NCBI GenBank assembly: GCA_001557505.1
Contig: LSAX01000004.1
Span: 3,658,001-3,722,000, forward strand
Origin: Reticulascus tulasneorum
Taxonomy: Eukaryota; Ascomycota; Sordariomycetes; Glomerellales; Reticulascaceae
Direction of reading: 5' to 3'
Length of the DNA: 64,000 nt
Under the pieces are notes generated by a model. That model had not been told where the DNA came from and searched no databases. It saw nothing but the letters and a program-made list of their open reading frames with translations. Position numbers and translations under genes: made by a program. Of this stretch, positions 54,995-64,000 are shown one piece after another; positions within the stretch are counted from its first letter, which is position 1, and each line of letters begins with the position of its first letter.

Positions 54995-56386
54995 TCAAAT
55001 CAAATGCTCATCGTCCTGTCTCGAAGTCCCTCGGTATAAGTCTTCATACCTGTCTAGGGTGTGCCGTATATCATGCTTCTCACTAAGTTCGCGACTTCGG
55101 TACTTCATTCGCTGATATTCCCCTTCATCCGCTTGTAGCACTGCGGCAAGCCTCTCTGACATGTCACGGTCGTTACCCGGCTCGAACAAGTAACCATTCC
55201 CGTCCACTAGATGCGGTAATGCCAACGCATTCGCCGCAACGAGAGGAAGCCCCGACGCCATAGCTTCAAGACTGCTGATGCTCTGAAGCTCAGCTATCGA
55301 CGGCATTGCGAATACGGTCGCCTTAGACAACGCATATCTCTTTTCCATGCCTGGCACATGACCACTGAACGTTACTCTGTGCGCGATCTTGAGCTCCTTC
55401 GCACACGCTTGAAGTCGAGGTAGGTCCTCTCCACAACCAATGATACGAAGTGTTGCCTTAAGCTCAGGAGGTAACATGTAAAAGGCTCGGAGGAGCACTT
55501 CTAGGTGTTTCTCTTGTTCGATCCGACCCACAAACAAAATCTCGTTCGAGCTCGGTCGTTTCGGATGAAAGTGGTACAGCCCTCTGTCAATGCCGCACGA
55601 GATCGCAGAAACCCTTTGTTTGGTCCGAATGGCGTCCTCCAGGTATGTTGCAGCGAGCTGCGTTGGAGATGTAATGGAGGTGGCAAGGCGATATGTTCTT
55701 GCCGCATCTGCCCACAGCATTTTCACTACCAACGGTAGTATCATCTTACCAGACGGCACATAGGCGGCAATATTCTCAGGCATGAAGTGGTTCGTTGCGA
55801 TGATTGGAATCCCTCTTTTGTGAGCCTCTCTGGCAATCCCCCGTCCCACCGGAAAATGCGACTGGATATGGAGAGCATCTGGCCCAACCGCATCAAGGAT
55901 CTCGCCCGTGTCCCGCTGTACCTCCCAGGGCACTGCCGCACGAATGTATTTCAACATTGGCCACGGAACGGAACGGAGACGGTGGACGATGATCTTTACA
56001 CCATGGTTGTTTTCTTCAAATTCGCCATATGAATCAGACGACGCTGGCACGACAACATGTACCTCGTGGCCACGCTTTGCGAGGCCGCTTGCAAGCTGGG
56101 CTGTGAAGGTTGCTGCACCGTTGACATTGGGCAGGTATATGTCTCCTGCAATTACTATTCGCAAAGAATTACTCGAGTCTGTTGGTCTGGAAGCAAGAAT
56201 TCTGTCTTTGAAATGTGACTCTTTGCGGAACGATATATGGCTTGGCATGTGTGGCTTCGAAAACCAGCCATGAGATGTCAGAGTCGAAAGGTTGATCACA
56301 AGGAAGGTCAAGGAGTATACTGCATCGGCAATTGACCATGATATGTTGGCGACGAGCCGTGGAACAATCCCCAGTATGGACAGCAT
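54995..56386 (-). CDS. GT4-family glycosyltransferase, bacterial-like (PimB/SqdX type)
   Basis: Retaining GT-B glycosyltransferase of 463 residues in one exon, likely using a nucleotide sugar on a lipid-type acceptor. An N-terminal hydrophobic segment (IADAVYSLTFLVINLSTL) could anchor it to a membrane. The donor-side fold starts RIVIAGDIYLPNVNGAATF, as in bacterial lipid mannosyl- and sulfoquinovosyltransferases. The GT4 C-terminal domain has FVGRIEQEKHLEVLLRAF, RIIGCGEDL and the E-x7-E element, Glu366 in AELQSISSLEAMASGLPLV to Glu374. The intronless gene and the strong resemblance to bacterial enzymes raise the possibility of past horizontal transfer, though fungi hold several related genes. 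Donor sugar (mannose?) and acceptor are not known. Confidence 0.88.
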   Translation of the reverse strand: MLSILGIVPRLVANISWSIADAVYSLTFLVINLSTLTSHGWFSKPHMPSHISFRKESHFKDRILASRPTDSSNSLRIVIAGDIYLPNVNGAATFTAQLASGLAKRGHEVHVVVPASSDSYGEFEENNHGVKIIVHRLRSVPWPMLKYIRAAVPWEVQRDTGEILDAVGPDALHIQSHFPVGRGIAREAHKRGIPIIATNHFMPENIAAYVPSGKMILPLVVKMLWADAARTYRLATSITSPTQLAATYLEDAIRTKQRVSAISCGIDRGLYHFHPKRPSSNEILFVGRIEQEKHLEVLLRAFYMLPPELKATLRIIGCGEDLPRLQACAKELKIAHRVTFSGHVPGMEKRYALSKATVFAMPSIAELQSISSLEAMASGLPLVAANALALPHLVDGNGYLFEPGNDRDMSERLAAVLQADEGEYQRMKYRSRELSEKHDIRHTLDRYEDLYRGTSRQDDEHLI

Positions 56387-56998
56387 ATTGATGTGCTGGG
56401 TTTGTTGCTAGGATTGCTTGAGACCGGGAGAATGGAGGGCTTGGGTGAAATGTAATTGCATCAGTCATCATCAGGATATAAAAGATCTGATAACCTTCAT
56501 GCTTAAGTTAACCTGCTTATTCTATGCAGGCAATAACACAATCTCACCTGAGCTGAAAAGCAAATTGCAATCATTGTCAGCAAATGCAACCCAAGCGGGG
56601 ATCTTCTGAGTTAGCCGCAAGATTGCCCTTTGCTGCTCACAGGCGCCCACTGATACAGCTTTACCTCTCACCCTCTACCAATAGCTTAAGCATGCAAGCG
56701 GAGCCAATACAGGTAAGACGGACATCTTTCCTAAACGGTGATAATGGCATCTTGGTAACTTACACTCTCTAGCGAAACCCTACCTGCAAAGCTTTGTGAG
56801 GGCTAATTAGTTTCCGGTACTTAATTGTGCCGAGCAAGGACCCGCCGTCCACTCAACAGCTCATGCTCCGCTAGTTCTGGCTTTGCGCTGCACAGTTGAA
56901 GACGATATGACTCCCTTTTTGAAATTAATATCTTCCACCACTTCCTTTGCACTCCCGCGAATTGTTGGGAGAGACGTTATTTCCATCGGTGTAGTCGA
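56387..56998. other. intergenic between GT4 and acyltransferase genes
   Basis: 612 bases between the GT4 start and the 3' end of the acyltransferase, both minus strand. Probably the GT4 promoter; no gene. Confidence 0.55.
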
Positions 56999-58225
56999 TC
57001 AGAAGCAGAAGCGTTTCTTGGATATTACTTTGGGCACTACCCAGCACTTGTACAAGGTTACCCAGAGATATCCAATGAATCGCCACTTTGATGTCGTTCT
57101 TCTTCGCCGGTCGTGGGTTTCAGGCTTAGTGCCTGCAGCATCCTCCTGATGTTTGCCATCTGGCACTTCACCACCTTGAATGTGCTTATGGTACATCGAC
57201 TGACCTGTCTCTTCCATCATCACCACTAGTGGGAGTAGACCGAAGTAGGTAAAGCATCTTGCATCAAGGCACCTGAGGGATGGCGACATGGCAATGCCAT
57301 GCATCGTGGCGGAGATGAGGAACGCCATCACAACAACGGCATACCGCGAATTTCGCATCTTCGCCGGCAGTATTATCATGCATTGGGCAATCATTTTGCC
57401 ATTCTCCACCAGCTGCTTCCGCATGATTCTATGCCACCAATGGGTATAAAACCGGACCATGGTATACGCGTCTCGAATGTCGCCATACAACACCGGCCAA
57501 GTTGCCGGGTCACTATCGAATAATGAAACCATGAGGATTGCAAATGTGCCATGAATGACGTGAAGCATCCAGTACTGCTGGAAGTCCCCTAACGCCTCCG
57601 CATAAACGAGAGGCAAAAGGTCGTGAAAGTTGAGGTGTGTTAGCCTCTGTAATAACGGTATGGATGCTGTTGTTGCAGCGTCTGCGAAATCAAGAGGCAG
57701 TCGAAAGCGGTGCTCCAAGAGGTAAAACACAGCTGTCGTCCATGCAATTGAGATCAACTTCTCGCGATAAAATGCCTTCTTCTCTGCTATCCTTTCCGCC
57801 GTTTTCTCGAACCTGGCAGCGGACGTCGGCAATACCGAAGACGGGCTGACTGGTCGAGGCGAGAAACCAGCCGCTATTCCAGCTTGCATGCGTGTCAAGA
57901 ATGGGTCTTCAGGTGAGACAGCAGTCGGTTTAAGAACCAGCACCCAGTTCGTTTGGAGAATGAGTCCAAACATATACATCGTCGCTTGGCCACCCCATGT
58001 CTTCGATCGGTCCGTGTTGACAATAATAATGGCGCAGAGACAGAAAATGCCGAACGCAACCAGACCTCGGGCAGTTCGATTATCTCCTACTTTGGCGTAT
58101 GCAAGGGCGAGGATCGCATGGCCCAGTAAAGCTCCCCCTGCCGTCAGACCGAGTTGCGGTGGCGATGGGACGAACTCCCTGATGGAGAGGCCTGATGAAG
58201 AGGGAAGAAAGCCGATGGCGGCCAT
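56999..58225 (-). CDS. wax-synthase-like membrane O-acyltransferase
   Basis: Polytopic acyltransferase of 408 residues in one exon. About seven or eight membrane segments, for example LTAGGALLGHAILALAY, ARGLVAFGIFCLCAIIIV and MYMFGLILQTNWVLVL. The wax-synthase domain is recognisable by DIRDAYTMVRFYTHWWHRIM, the counterpart of the FWGRRWHQ motif. The later catalytic His region is ISATMHG, matching SGLWH. Fungal relatives acetylate or acylate secondary metabolites such as trichothecenes and meroterpenoids, or sterols. The ER membrane is the expected site. It lies 612 bases from the GT4 gene on the same strand and is divergent from the GT71 gene, so all three may share regulation. Acyl donor and acceptor are unknown. 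Confidence 0.85.
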   Translation of the reverse strand: MAAIGFLPSSSGLSIREFVPSPPQLGLTAGGALLGHAILALAYAKVGDNRTARGLVAFGIFCLCAIIIVNTDRSKTWGGQATMYMFGLILQTNWVLVLKPTAVSPEDPFLTRMQAGIAAGFSPRPVSPSSVLPTSAARFEKTAERIAEKKAFYREKLISIAWTTAVFYLLEHRFRLPLDFADAATTASIPLLQRLTHLNFHDLLPLVYAEALGDFQQYWMLHVIHGTFAILMVSLFDSDPATWPVLYGDIRDAYTMVRFYTHWWHRIMRKQLVENGKMIAQCMIILPAKMRNSRYAVVVMAFLISATMHGIAMSPSLRCLDARCFTYFGLLPLVVMMEETGQSMYHKHIQGGEVPDGKHQEDAAGTKPETHDRRRRTTSKWRFIGYLWVTLYKCWVVPKVISKKRFCF

Positions 58226-58834
58226 GGCTGTGGGCGATTCACTAACCAGTCGAAGTCATTCAAGGTTCTGGTAAGGTAAAGATATTGTTGCCCTCCAATT
58301 TTTGTTTTGTCTGCAAGAAGATATCGATCTGCTGCAGCGGCGCTAACATATTACATTTTCGGGACCGATTAGTTATGGAAAGAACATATTAACATGATTC
58401 ATTCAAGTTCGATGCAGTCAGGACCGGCCCCCATTCGCATTCAAAGATAATTGCGGAGACTCTGCAGCATTCTCACGTCAGCTCAGCGTCTTATTAGCTT
58501 TAACGCGTGCTAATTAGCCCGGCTTATCAGTCGGTGGCATGCTACAGTAGACCTTGTCAGAAATAGCTGTACAAAAATAGGTACTAGAATGGCCAAGAGT
58601 AATTGCTCCATACACAAAGTTCCAGCTGATACAGTGGTGAAGTGCAATAAAGCGTGCCTGCCCTAGCTGAAACCCAATCTTTATCTACATCCACTACTGA
58701 TTCGACTCGTGCATTGACGAGTTTCCACCGAGGTCCAGCTAATGACGCTCTTCTAACCTTCATCTGTGTCCGTCTTGCCTCACCGAAGTCTCCAATGCAA
58801 GACATGCCAACATAGATGCCTAATATCTTCCGCA
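58226..58834. promoter_or_regulatory. divergent promoter region, acyltransferase / GT71
   Basis: 609 bases between two start codons pointing away from each other, so it should drive both genes. The TTAATTAGC-like stretches at about 58494-58517 are AT-rich; no specific operator recognised. Confidence 0.45.
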
Positions 58835-60793
58835 ATGAAACATCCGAAACGAAATTTGACGCTCGTAACGCGGAACGGGGTGCGAAGGAAGGCAGTTTTG
58901 AGAGTGATTAGCCTTGCAATTGCTGTTTCTGTTGTCTTGGTCTTAGTTCTTGGTGACTCTGGGCCATTCGGAACTCATTACACCGCCGAAGTGAACATTG
59001 CGATCAATGGGGAGAACACCAGCAACCACGAGAGCAGCGCCAGTGATAATGGCAATCACATAACAACAGAAGACAGCAAAATTGTGGAGAAAGATGCCAA
59101 ACCCATGATATTGTTGGACGAAGACTCGACGCAGATGGAGAATAGGAAGGTGTCAAGCGACTGTAACACGTACGATGGCGGCAACGGGGACTTTCAGCGT
59201 CATATTGACCAACTCTTTGAACTCATCCCCGATGAAACTCGTCACTATGAGCTTCTTCGGCAAATCAAAGGCATTGGAAAGAAACAGCTGCGAGAGCTGG
59301 GTATTCGCACTCGGAGTTTCAAGCGCTATTTTGACGCATGGGAAGCTGCCCACATGGCAGCGAGCAATGGCGCCACTAATGCTCATGACGATATCATACA
59401 GTATCTACGATGCAAGACCATGCAGCCTTCTAACACATCCAAAGAGAACACTACAGGCATATTGGGGGAAAAGATTCGGTCATACGAATCTTTTCGCTCC
59501 CTTTTTACAAGCATGGGAACGCTATTGTTCCCGTGGACAATGCCATATTTCGCCGACCACATGTCCCTTCACAGCCATATTCGCAATGGGGGCAGGGGAA
59601 TCGTTACCACTACCGGTGACAAGCAAGCACCGTATCTTCTCACATCAATCAGAATGATCCGGAAACTAGGGTGCGACTTGCCAGTGGAAATCATGTATCT
59701 CGGAGACGAAGACTTGGGCCCAGATTTCCGAGCAGAACTGGAGCAACTACCTGGCGTCATCACACGGGATCTGAAGCTGATGGTAGATGATCGTGGATGG
59801 GAGCTTAATTCCTGGGCTGGAAAGCCTTTCGCATTGCTTTTATCCTCCTTCCGCGAGGCAATCCTCGTCGACGCTGACGCTTTATTCTTTCAGAACCCGG
59901 AGGCTCTTTTTGAAGACGCAGCCTATCTTGAGACTGGTGCTCTATTCTTCCATGACAGAATCTTGAGTGTCGAAGATCGAAGACTACGATTCCAACAGCC
60001 TGTCTTCTTCCATGACCAAGAATCGATTGCTCGCCACGGCAGGAGGTGGCTCGATCAGACCCTCCCAGAACCGATCAGCGCAAAGGCGAAGCAAAGTCGT
60101 CTTTGGACTGGCGAGAGCAGGCAGGTGCAAGAGAGTGGTGTTGTAGTTGTTGACAAATGGAGGCACTTCGTCTCCCTCCTACTGGTTACTTGGATTAATG
60201 GGCCAGGTCGAGGGGGGGAGAAGAGAGAAGATGATGCTGTGGGGTTTTACGACATGTTCTACGGTAAGACTTTTCGATCTTATTTGCTTCTCTCTGCTTC
60301 TTATTAATAGTTGATAGGAGATAAAGAAAGTTACTGGATTGGGTGGGAGCTCGCCGGAGATGTGGACTACTCTTTTCACACTGGCGGGCTAGCAATCCCG
60401 GGCCCGATATCAGAAGACCCAAGAGGCATGGATGCTGGAGTAGCGGCGGGCACTAGCAAGCAAGCCAGCACAACGATCTGTGCCCCCCAACTTTTGCACT
60501 TAGATCACGATGGGCAGCCTCTTTGGTTCAACGGCTGGGTTCTTGTGGACAAGTTCGACAAGGCAAACCAAACCCTTCTAGACTTTGATCATTACATGAA
60601 GGAGCCCCCAGAACTTACCGACCCAGAAGCTTGGTATATCGGAGACCATAATCTCGCATGTTTGTCAGCCAGCAAACCTCTCGACTTTACATCAACTGAG
60701 CGACAAATCTTGAAAGACACTGTGCAGATTGCTCTAGATGCTGGTTCGTACAAACCTGGTCCGGCGCCTTCGCCTCAGACCGACTTCTACTAG
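58835..60793 (+). CDS. GT71 alpha-1,3-mannosyltransferase (Mnn1 family)
   Basis: Golgi type II membrane mannosyltransferase. The frame is open from 58766 but the first ATG is at 58835. Exons 58835-60263 and 60318-60793, with intron 60264-60317, give 634 residues. A short basic cytosolic tail is followed by the signal anchor (VISLAIAVSVVLVLVLG) and an Asn-rich stem. The catalytic domain contains GRGIVTTTGDKQAPYLLTSI, LGCDLPVEIMYLGDEDLG, the DxD motif in AILVDADALFFQNPE (Asp346, Asp348) and ALFFHDRIL. After the splice follow DKESYWIGWELAG and LLHLDHDGQPLWFNGW. This order is typical of Mnn1-type alpha-1,3-mannosyltransferases, which cap N- and O-linked mannans using GDP-mannose. The acceptor here is unproven. 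Confidence 0.93.
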
Positions 60794-60947
60794 TCACACG
60801 ACCGGAAAAGACAAACATGGATGATGTTCCTTGCCAAACATTCACATCGCAGATGGCACTAAATGGTATGTCGAACCATGCCATCAAGCACTTGAGATGC
60901 CCATGGACAACTACTTTGCATATTGACCTGATAAGTTCTTTTAGTCT

Positions 60948-62214
60948 CTATGTTGGCCTTCCTGGTGCTGGAGGAAAACCAGGGAATCCACCTGGAAACC
61001 CTCCTGGAGTCTGCGTTCTCTGGTGTCCTCCCTTCTCATCGATATACGCGGCAGGATTGAGTGGTCGATTTGCGTTTGCGTCTACTCCAAATCGAATCCA
61101 GGCATAGATACCATCGGCAAGTGTGTCGCCAACCAAGGCGTACCGCACAACTGGGTCGTCACCGTTTGAGGCTGTCGAGAGCAGCATGTCCTGCGAGTTC
61201 TTGGTCCAGGCTTGCTTGTTGCTGGAGTATGGAGGCAACTTCTCGGTTTCGTCCAGGAGCTTTTGGTCAAAGTACATCTGACCGATGTGAGCCACCTTTC
61301 CGCCAGTGATAGTATTGTTGGGCTGCTTGACGGCGCCAATATGGGCAATCGCTATGGCATGGGTTAGCGACGGATTTCTATCATGTGAAAAGACGATATC
61401 ATACCGTGGACATGGTGGGTGCGGCCGGCGTAGTGTCCTGGAATCACTGTATCGAAAGCGGCAAGGCCTTCCGCATCGGTGAACTGCACGCCACGAAGAG
61501 TCGTTGTGTTGATGAGAGAGAGGTCATTCGGGTTACCGTTTCCAGGGTAGTTCAATACGCCACCGTACACGCCCGTGGAATTGCAACTCCAGAAGTCGAC
61601 AGCAGCGTTGACGATTGGTTGGCAAGTCTTGACGTCAACAACCTGGATGTCGATAGTCATTTTAACACCACCTTCACCCTCGGTCAGCTCCCTTCGGATC
61701 TCCTCGCCCTTAACATCTGCAATACGAAATTAGCTGAGGTCGCTGACAAGGCCCGGTCATCATTTCTTACAGAGCGGCCCTTCTGTTTGCTCAGGGGCAA
61801 GCATGCAAGCGCCGGAGTTTGCGAAGAGTTCTGCAGCTGATGTGCTTTCATTGTATGGCTTGTTAACAAAGTGATCAGTGGCCAGGACCTTGGCTATCTG
61901 TCGACTTTCTAGTCCCGGTCTATCATCAAACTAGCGTCAGTATGATGGGCTTCAATCCTTGTACATGCTCCGGGCGGACCATACGTCTCATTGTATCCTC
62001 GCTCTTTCCGAAGGCGAGACCACTCGCCATGACGACGCTCAACTGTTCTCTTCATAAACTGCGGCTCTGCGAACGCCTCGGCACAATGGGAGAGTGATCT
62101 TCTGTAAAGAGGCTGAGCGGCATGCTTAAACTCTTTTTCTTCCACGCCATGAGGATGGGCCAATCCCAATGGGACGGCGAGCAGGACGTGTACGAGTGCG
62201 TTCCTCAACCCCAT
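60948..62214 (-). CDS. secreted intradiol ring-cleavage dioxygenase
   Basis: Cleaves catechol-type aromatics between the hydroxyl groups with non-haem Fe(III). Four exons, 62214-61985, 61919-61771, 61716-61405 and 61351-60948, give 364 residues; introns are 61920-61984, 61717-61770 and 61352-61404. A signal peptide (LRNALVHVLLAVPLGLA) marks it as extracellular, like fungal dioxygenases acting on lignin- or tannin-derived catechols. The domain begins CMLAPEQTEGPLY and continues with DIQVVDVKTCQPIVNAAVDF, WSCNSTGVYGGV, GLAAFDTVIPGHYAGR and THHVHAIAHIG, created across the last splice. The iron ligands are expected in these Tyr and His positions. The C-terminus is a Gly/Pro-rich tail (GGFPGGFPGFPPAPG). 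The first splice junction is the least certain. Confidence 0.9.
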
Positions 62215-63583
62215 CTTTGCAAGGCCAATTTCTCAATAGCTGTGTCGTGAGCCACCAGATCCAGGACAAGGGGAGGTCCAATGGTTTTTATGATCGGTCG
62301 GTGTCTTATTGTGTATGATTATCTTCCGCAAACTTACCCCTCAACATGCCAATCCTTTGCCAATAATATAGCATATCTTAAGGACTATCCTCCCATATCC
62401 AGGATGATGAACCTGGAGATGACGATGGCCTGTTGGACCATAACAATTTAGTTATGATCATACTCTCTTCATTAATCTGATAGCCTTGGCGATGTTACAT
62501 ACTGCGATCTTCTCGTGGGGCCCTATTCAATGAGGTGGCATGGCATATCGGCTAAAGAGTTACGTTTCTTGTCTCGGCAATTGATACGGAGGAGCGGACC
62601 TTCCAGTTTTACCCAGATTGGGATTAGCAGTCAGTGCTCCCGAGGATTCATCATTCTAGAATTCTCTCATGTCAGGGAGGACGCGTCCTGCATGGATTGA
62701 TATTATGACAAAAAGGCGAGCCTATGGGGTTTAAGTAATTGGCAATAGACATAGGGAATCCTAACCTCGGCTTGGCCACTTCATGGCAGCAATGATGACG
62801 CAGCAGCAGCTACTGCGTGGAATATCTATTGTAGACGAGATGAGTATTCGGGGAATGTGGGATAAACCCGATGAACCTAGCTTTTTTTCTGTATGGCAGA
62901 AGAACGGTTTCTAGTTTGACCGATGCTCTTCGTCCTTAGGATACGGAGGATCTAAGACACCCATGCAAAAGATTCAAAAGATTCAATGGCTTAGTATTAT
63001 TCGACCACTACGAACGCATTGCTCTCAAAACATTGATGTTTATCTCAATAAGCTGGAAAGTTCCGAGATTGTGTTTGCAGTCGTTTCTTATTCACAGATA
63101 AGTAGATGATAAGGGCTGCAGCCATGAGAATGTTCCTGTGAGCATGCCTAGTTCGAAATTTGTGCATTAATTGGTAGCAAGTAAGCGATCTTTAAATTCC
63201 TGGAGGTTTTCTCGGACAGTGAGGAGAGAAGGCCATATCTAGCGTTTCGGAATGGTTGGGTTGCTTCCGCACCGTCCCTGTCGGCATTTGTGCTCGGCAG
63301 CGATGGCGATATTTATCAAATCAAATATTTCATATTCACTTTTGAGCAACGCGATTTCTTCAAGCATAGGATGCTAAAAGTGTGGTAGTAGCCTGCTATC
63401 GTTTCAAAGTTGCTGACGCAATTCATGAAGAATACATAGCTCCGCAGAATTCCTCCTCTTTGAACTTCTAGGAGCCAGTTTGTGGAGGATTGAAAATGTG
63501 CGAGCGAGAGGTAAAGAGGAAAGGAAAACCCATAAACTACTTAATATTTGCTGGTAAGCCAATCAGAGAGGTAGGCTCAACTA
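62215..63583. other. intergenic upstream of the dioxygenase
   Basis: 1.37 kb between the dioxygenase start and the 3' end of the GFA gene, both minus strand. No supported coding sequence or repeat. Confidence 0.55.
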
Positions 63584-64000
63584 TCAGTTACCGACCTCAG
63601 AGGCCGGTTCATTCCCATACTTGTCCCTGCTCCAACGCTCATGGCCCTCAATCAGAGAATTTGTCAACTCAACATCGTACCTACGCCCACTATCAACCCA
63701 AACAGGCCGACCTGCGGGCCATGCAAGCCAGTTCTCTGCCTTGACGCCTTCTGGGGCGCGTATAATCCCAACGGCAATGTCCACCATGTGCGGCGCATCG
63801 TCGGGTTTCTTTTCATCACCCAAGAAGAAGACAGTAGCACCACACGTGCCGCAAAAGGACCTAAGGACATCGGTAGAGGAAGCAAACGTTTTTGAAGTAC
63901 CGAGTCGCAGGTCTGGGCCGACTTGAGGTATGATCAGCGGCAAGGGAACAGTTGTCCATGCTACGACGTGAGTGCCGTCGACGAGACGGCAGTCATCACA
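63584..64000 (-). CDS. GFA / CENP-V fold zinc protein, N-terminus outside window
   Basis: The last 138 residues of a protein of the glutathione-dependent formaldehyde-activating (GFA) fold, cut by the right edge. The frame is open through base 64000. Visible landmarks are the zinc-binding CDDC at the edge, HVVAWTTVPLPLI, the second Cys motif FCGTCGATVFFLGDE and the conserved ending DIAVGIIRAPEGVKAENWLA. Fungal family members bind structural and catalytic Zn2+ and are mostly uncharacterised; the formaldehyde role applies to few. An internal ATG (at 63943, MPLIIP) is not the true start, because the zinc motif lies upstream of it. Confidence 0.88.
   Translation of the reverse strand, partial: CDDCRLVDGTHVVAWTTVPLPLIIPQVGPDLRLGTSKTFASSTDVLRSFCGTCGATVFFLGDEKKPDDAPHMVDIAVGIIRAPEGVKAENWLAWPAGRPVWVDSGRRYDVELTNSLIEGHERWSRDKYGNEPASEVGN

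Noticed and set aside
1..64000. tRNA, 5S rRNA, CRISPR arrays, transposase genes
   Set aside because: I looked for A/B-box pairs, the dispersed 5S gene, regular repeats and DDE or reverse-transcriptase motifs and found none convincing; a covariance-model scan would be decisive for the RNA genes.

Overview
The window is nuclear DNA of a filamentous ascomycete (Pezizomycotina). Gene structure and content fit Sordariomycetes, probably Hypocreales, but that placement is inference. The signs are short GT-AG introns (about 46-107 bases, often with a CTAAC or CTGAC branch site), genes on both strands without operons, and typical families: a Zn(II)2Cys6 regulator, a PHO-4 phosphate symporter, CipC, a GT71 mannosyltransferase, a secreted intradiol dioxygenase, and small secreted cysteine proteins. 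I saw no tRNA, rRNA, CRISPR array or intact transposon. I assembled multi-exon genes by requiring every splice phase and the total length to agree. Starts are ATG codons, even where the frame is open further upstream.

Layout. 1-7.0 kb: a zinc-cluster regulator running off the left edge (-), a GNAT acetyltransferase (-), and a ten-exon amidase-like gene (+) whose expected nucleophilic serine is glycine. 7.5-18.7 kb: housekeeping genes. These are an EF-hand MscS channel (-), ER glucosidase II alpha (-), nucleoside diphosphate kinase with an in-frame N-terminal membrane anchor (+), and a mitochondrial membrane protein (-). 18.7-24.7 kb: a poor block with an AT-rich GAATATTC cluster, two frame-disrupted genes, a 5'-truncated short-chain dehydrogenase relic and one tiny intact three-exon gene. 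24.7-30.1 kb: cipC (+), a coiled-coil protein (-), a second GAATATTC cluster and a P450 (-) whose first intron ends in CG instead of AG. 30.1-38.3 kb: a 3 kb gene desert, then a 1698-residue WW-domain protein (-).

40-46.6 kb: an F-box-like protein (+), a secreted-protein relic and an intact three-exon small secreted protein (both -), a persulfide-dioxygenase-type metallo-hydrolase (-) and a PhyH oxygenase (-). 49.6-54.5 kb: pho-4 (+), with a CACGTG box close upstream, and the tRNA m1A58 methyltransferase subunit Trm61 (+). 55-60.8 kb: a GT4 glycosyltransferase (-), a wax-synthase-like acyltransferase (-) and a GT71 mannosyltransferase (+). Two sugar transferases beside a membrane acyltransferase could make an acylated glycolipid or glycan. 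60.9-64 kb: a secreted intradiol dioxygenase (-) and a GFA-fold protein cut by the right edge (-).

The most notable points are the candidate glycolipid locus, the membrane-anchored NDK form, the nucleophile-less amidase, the GT-CG intron in the P450, and the decaying block at 19.8-23.6 kb.
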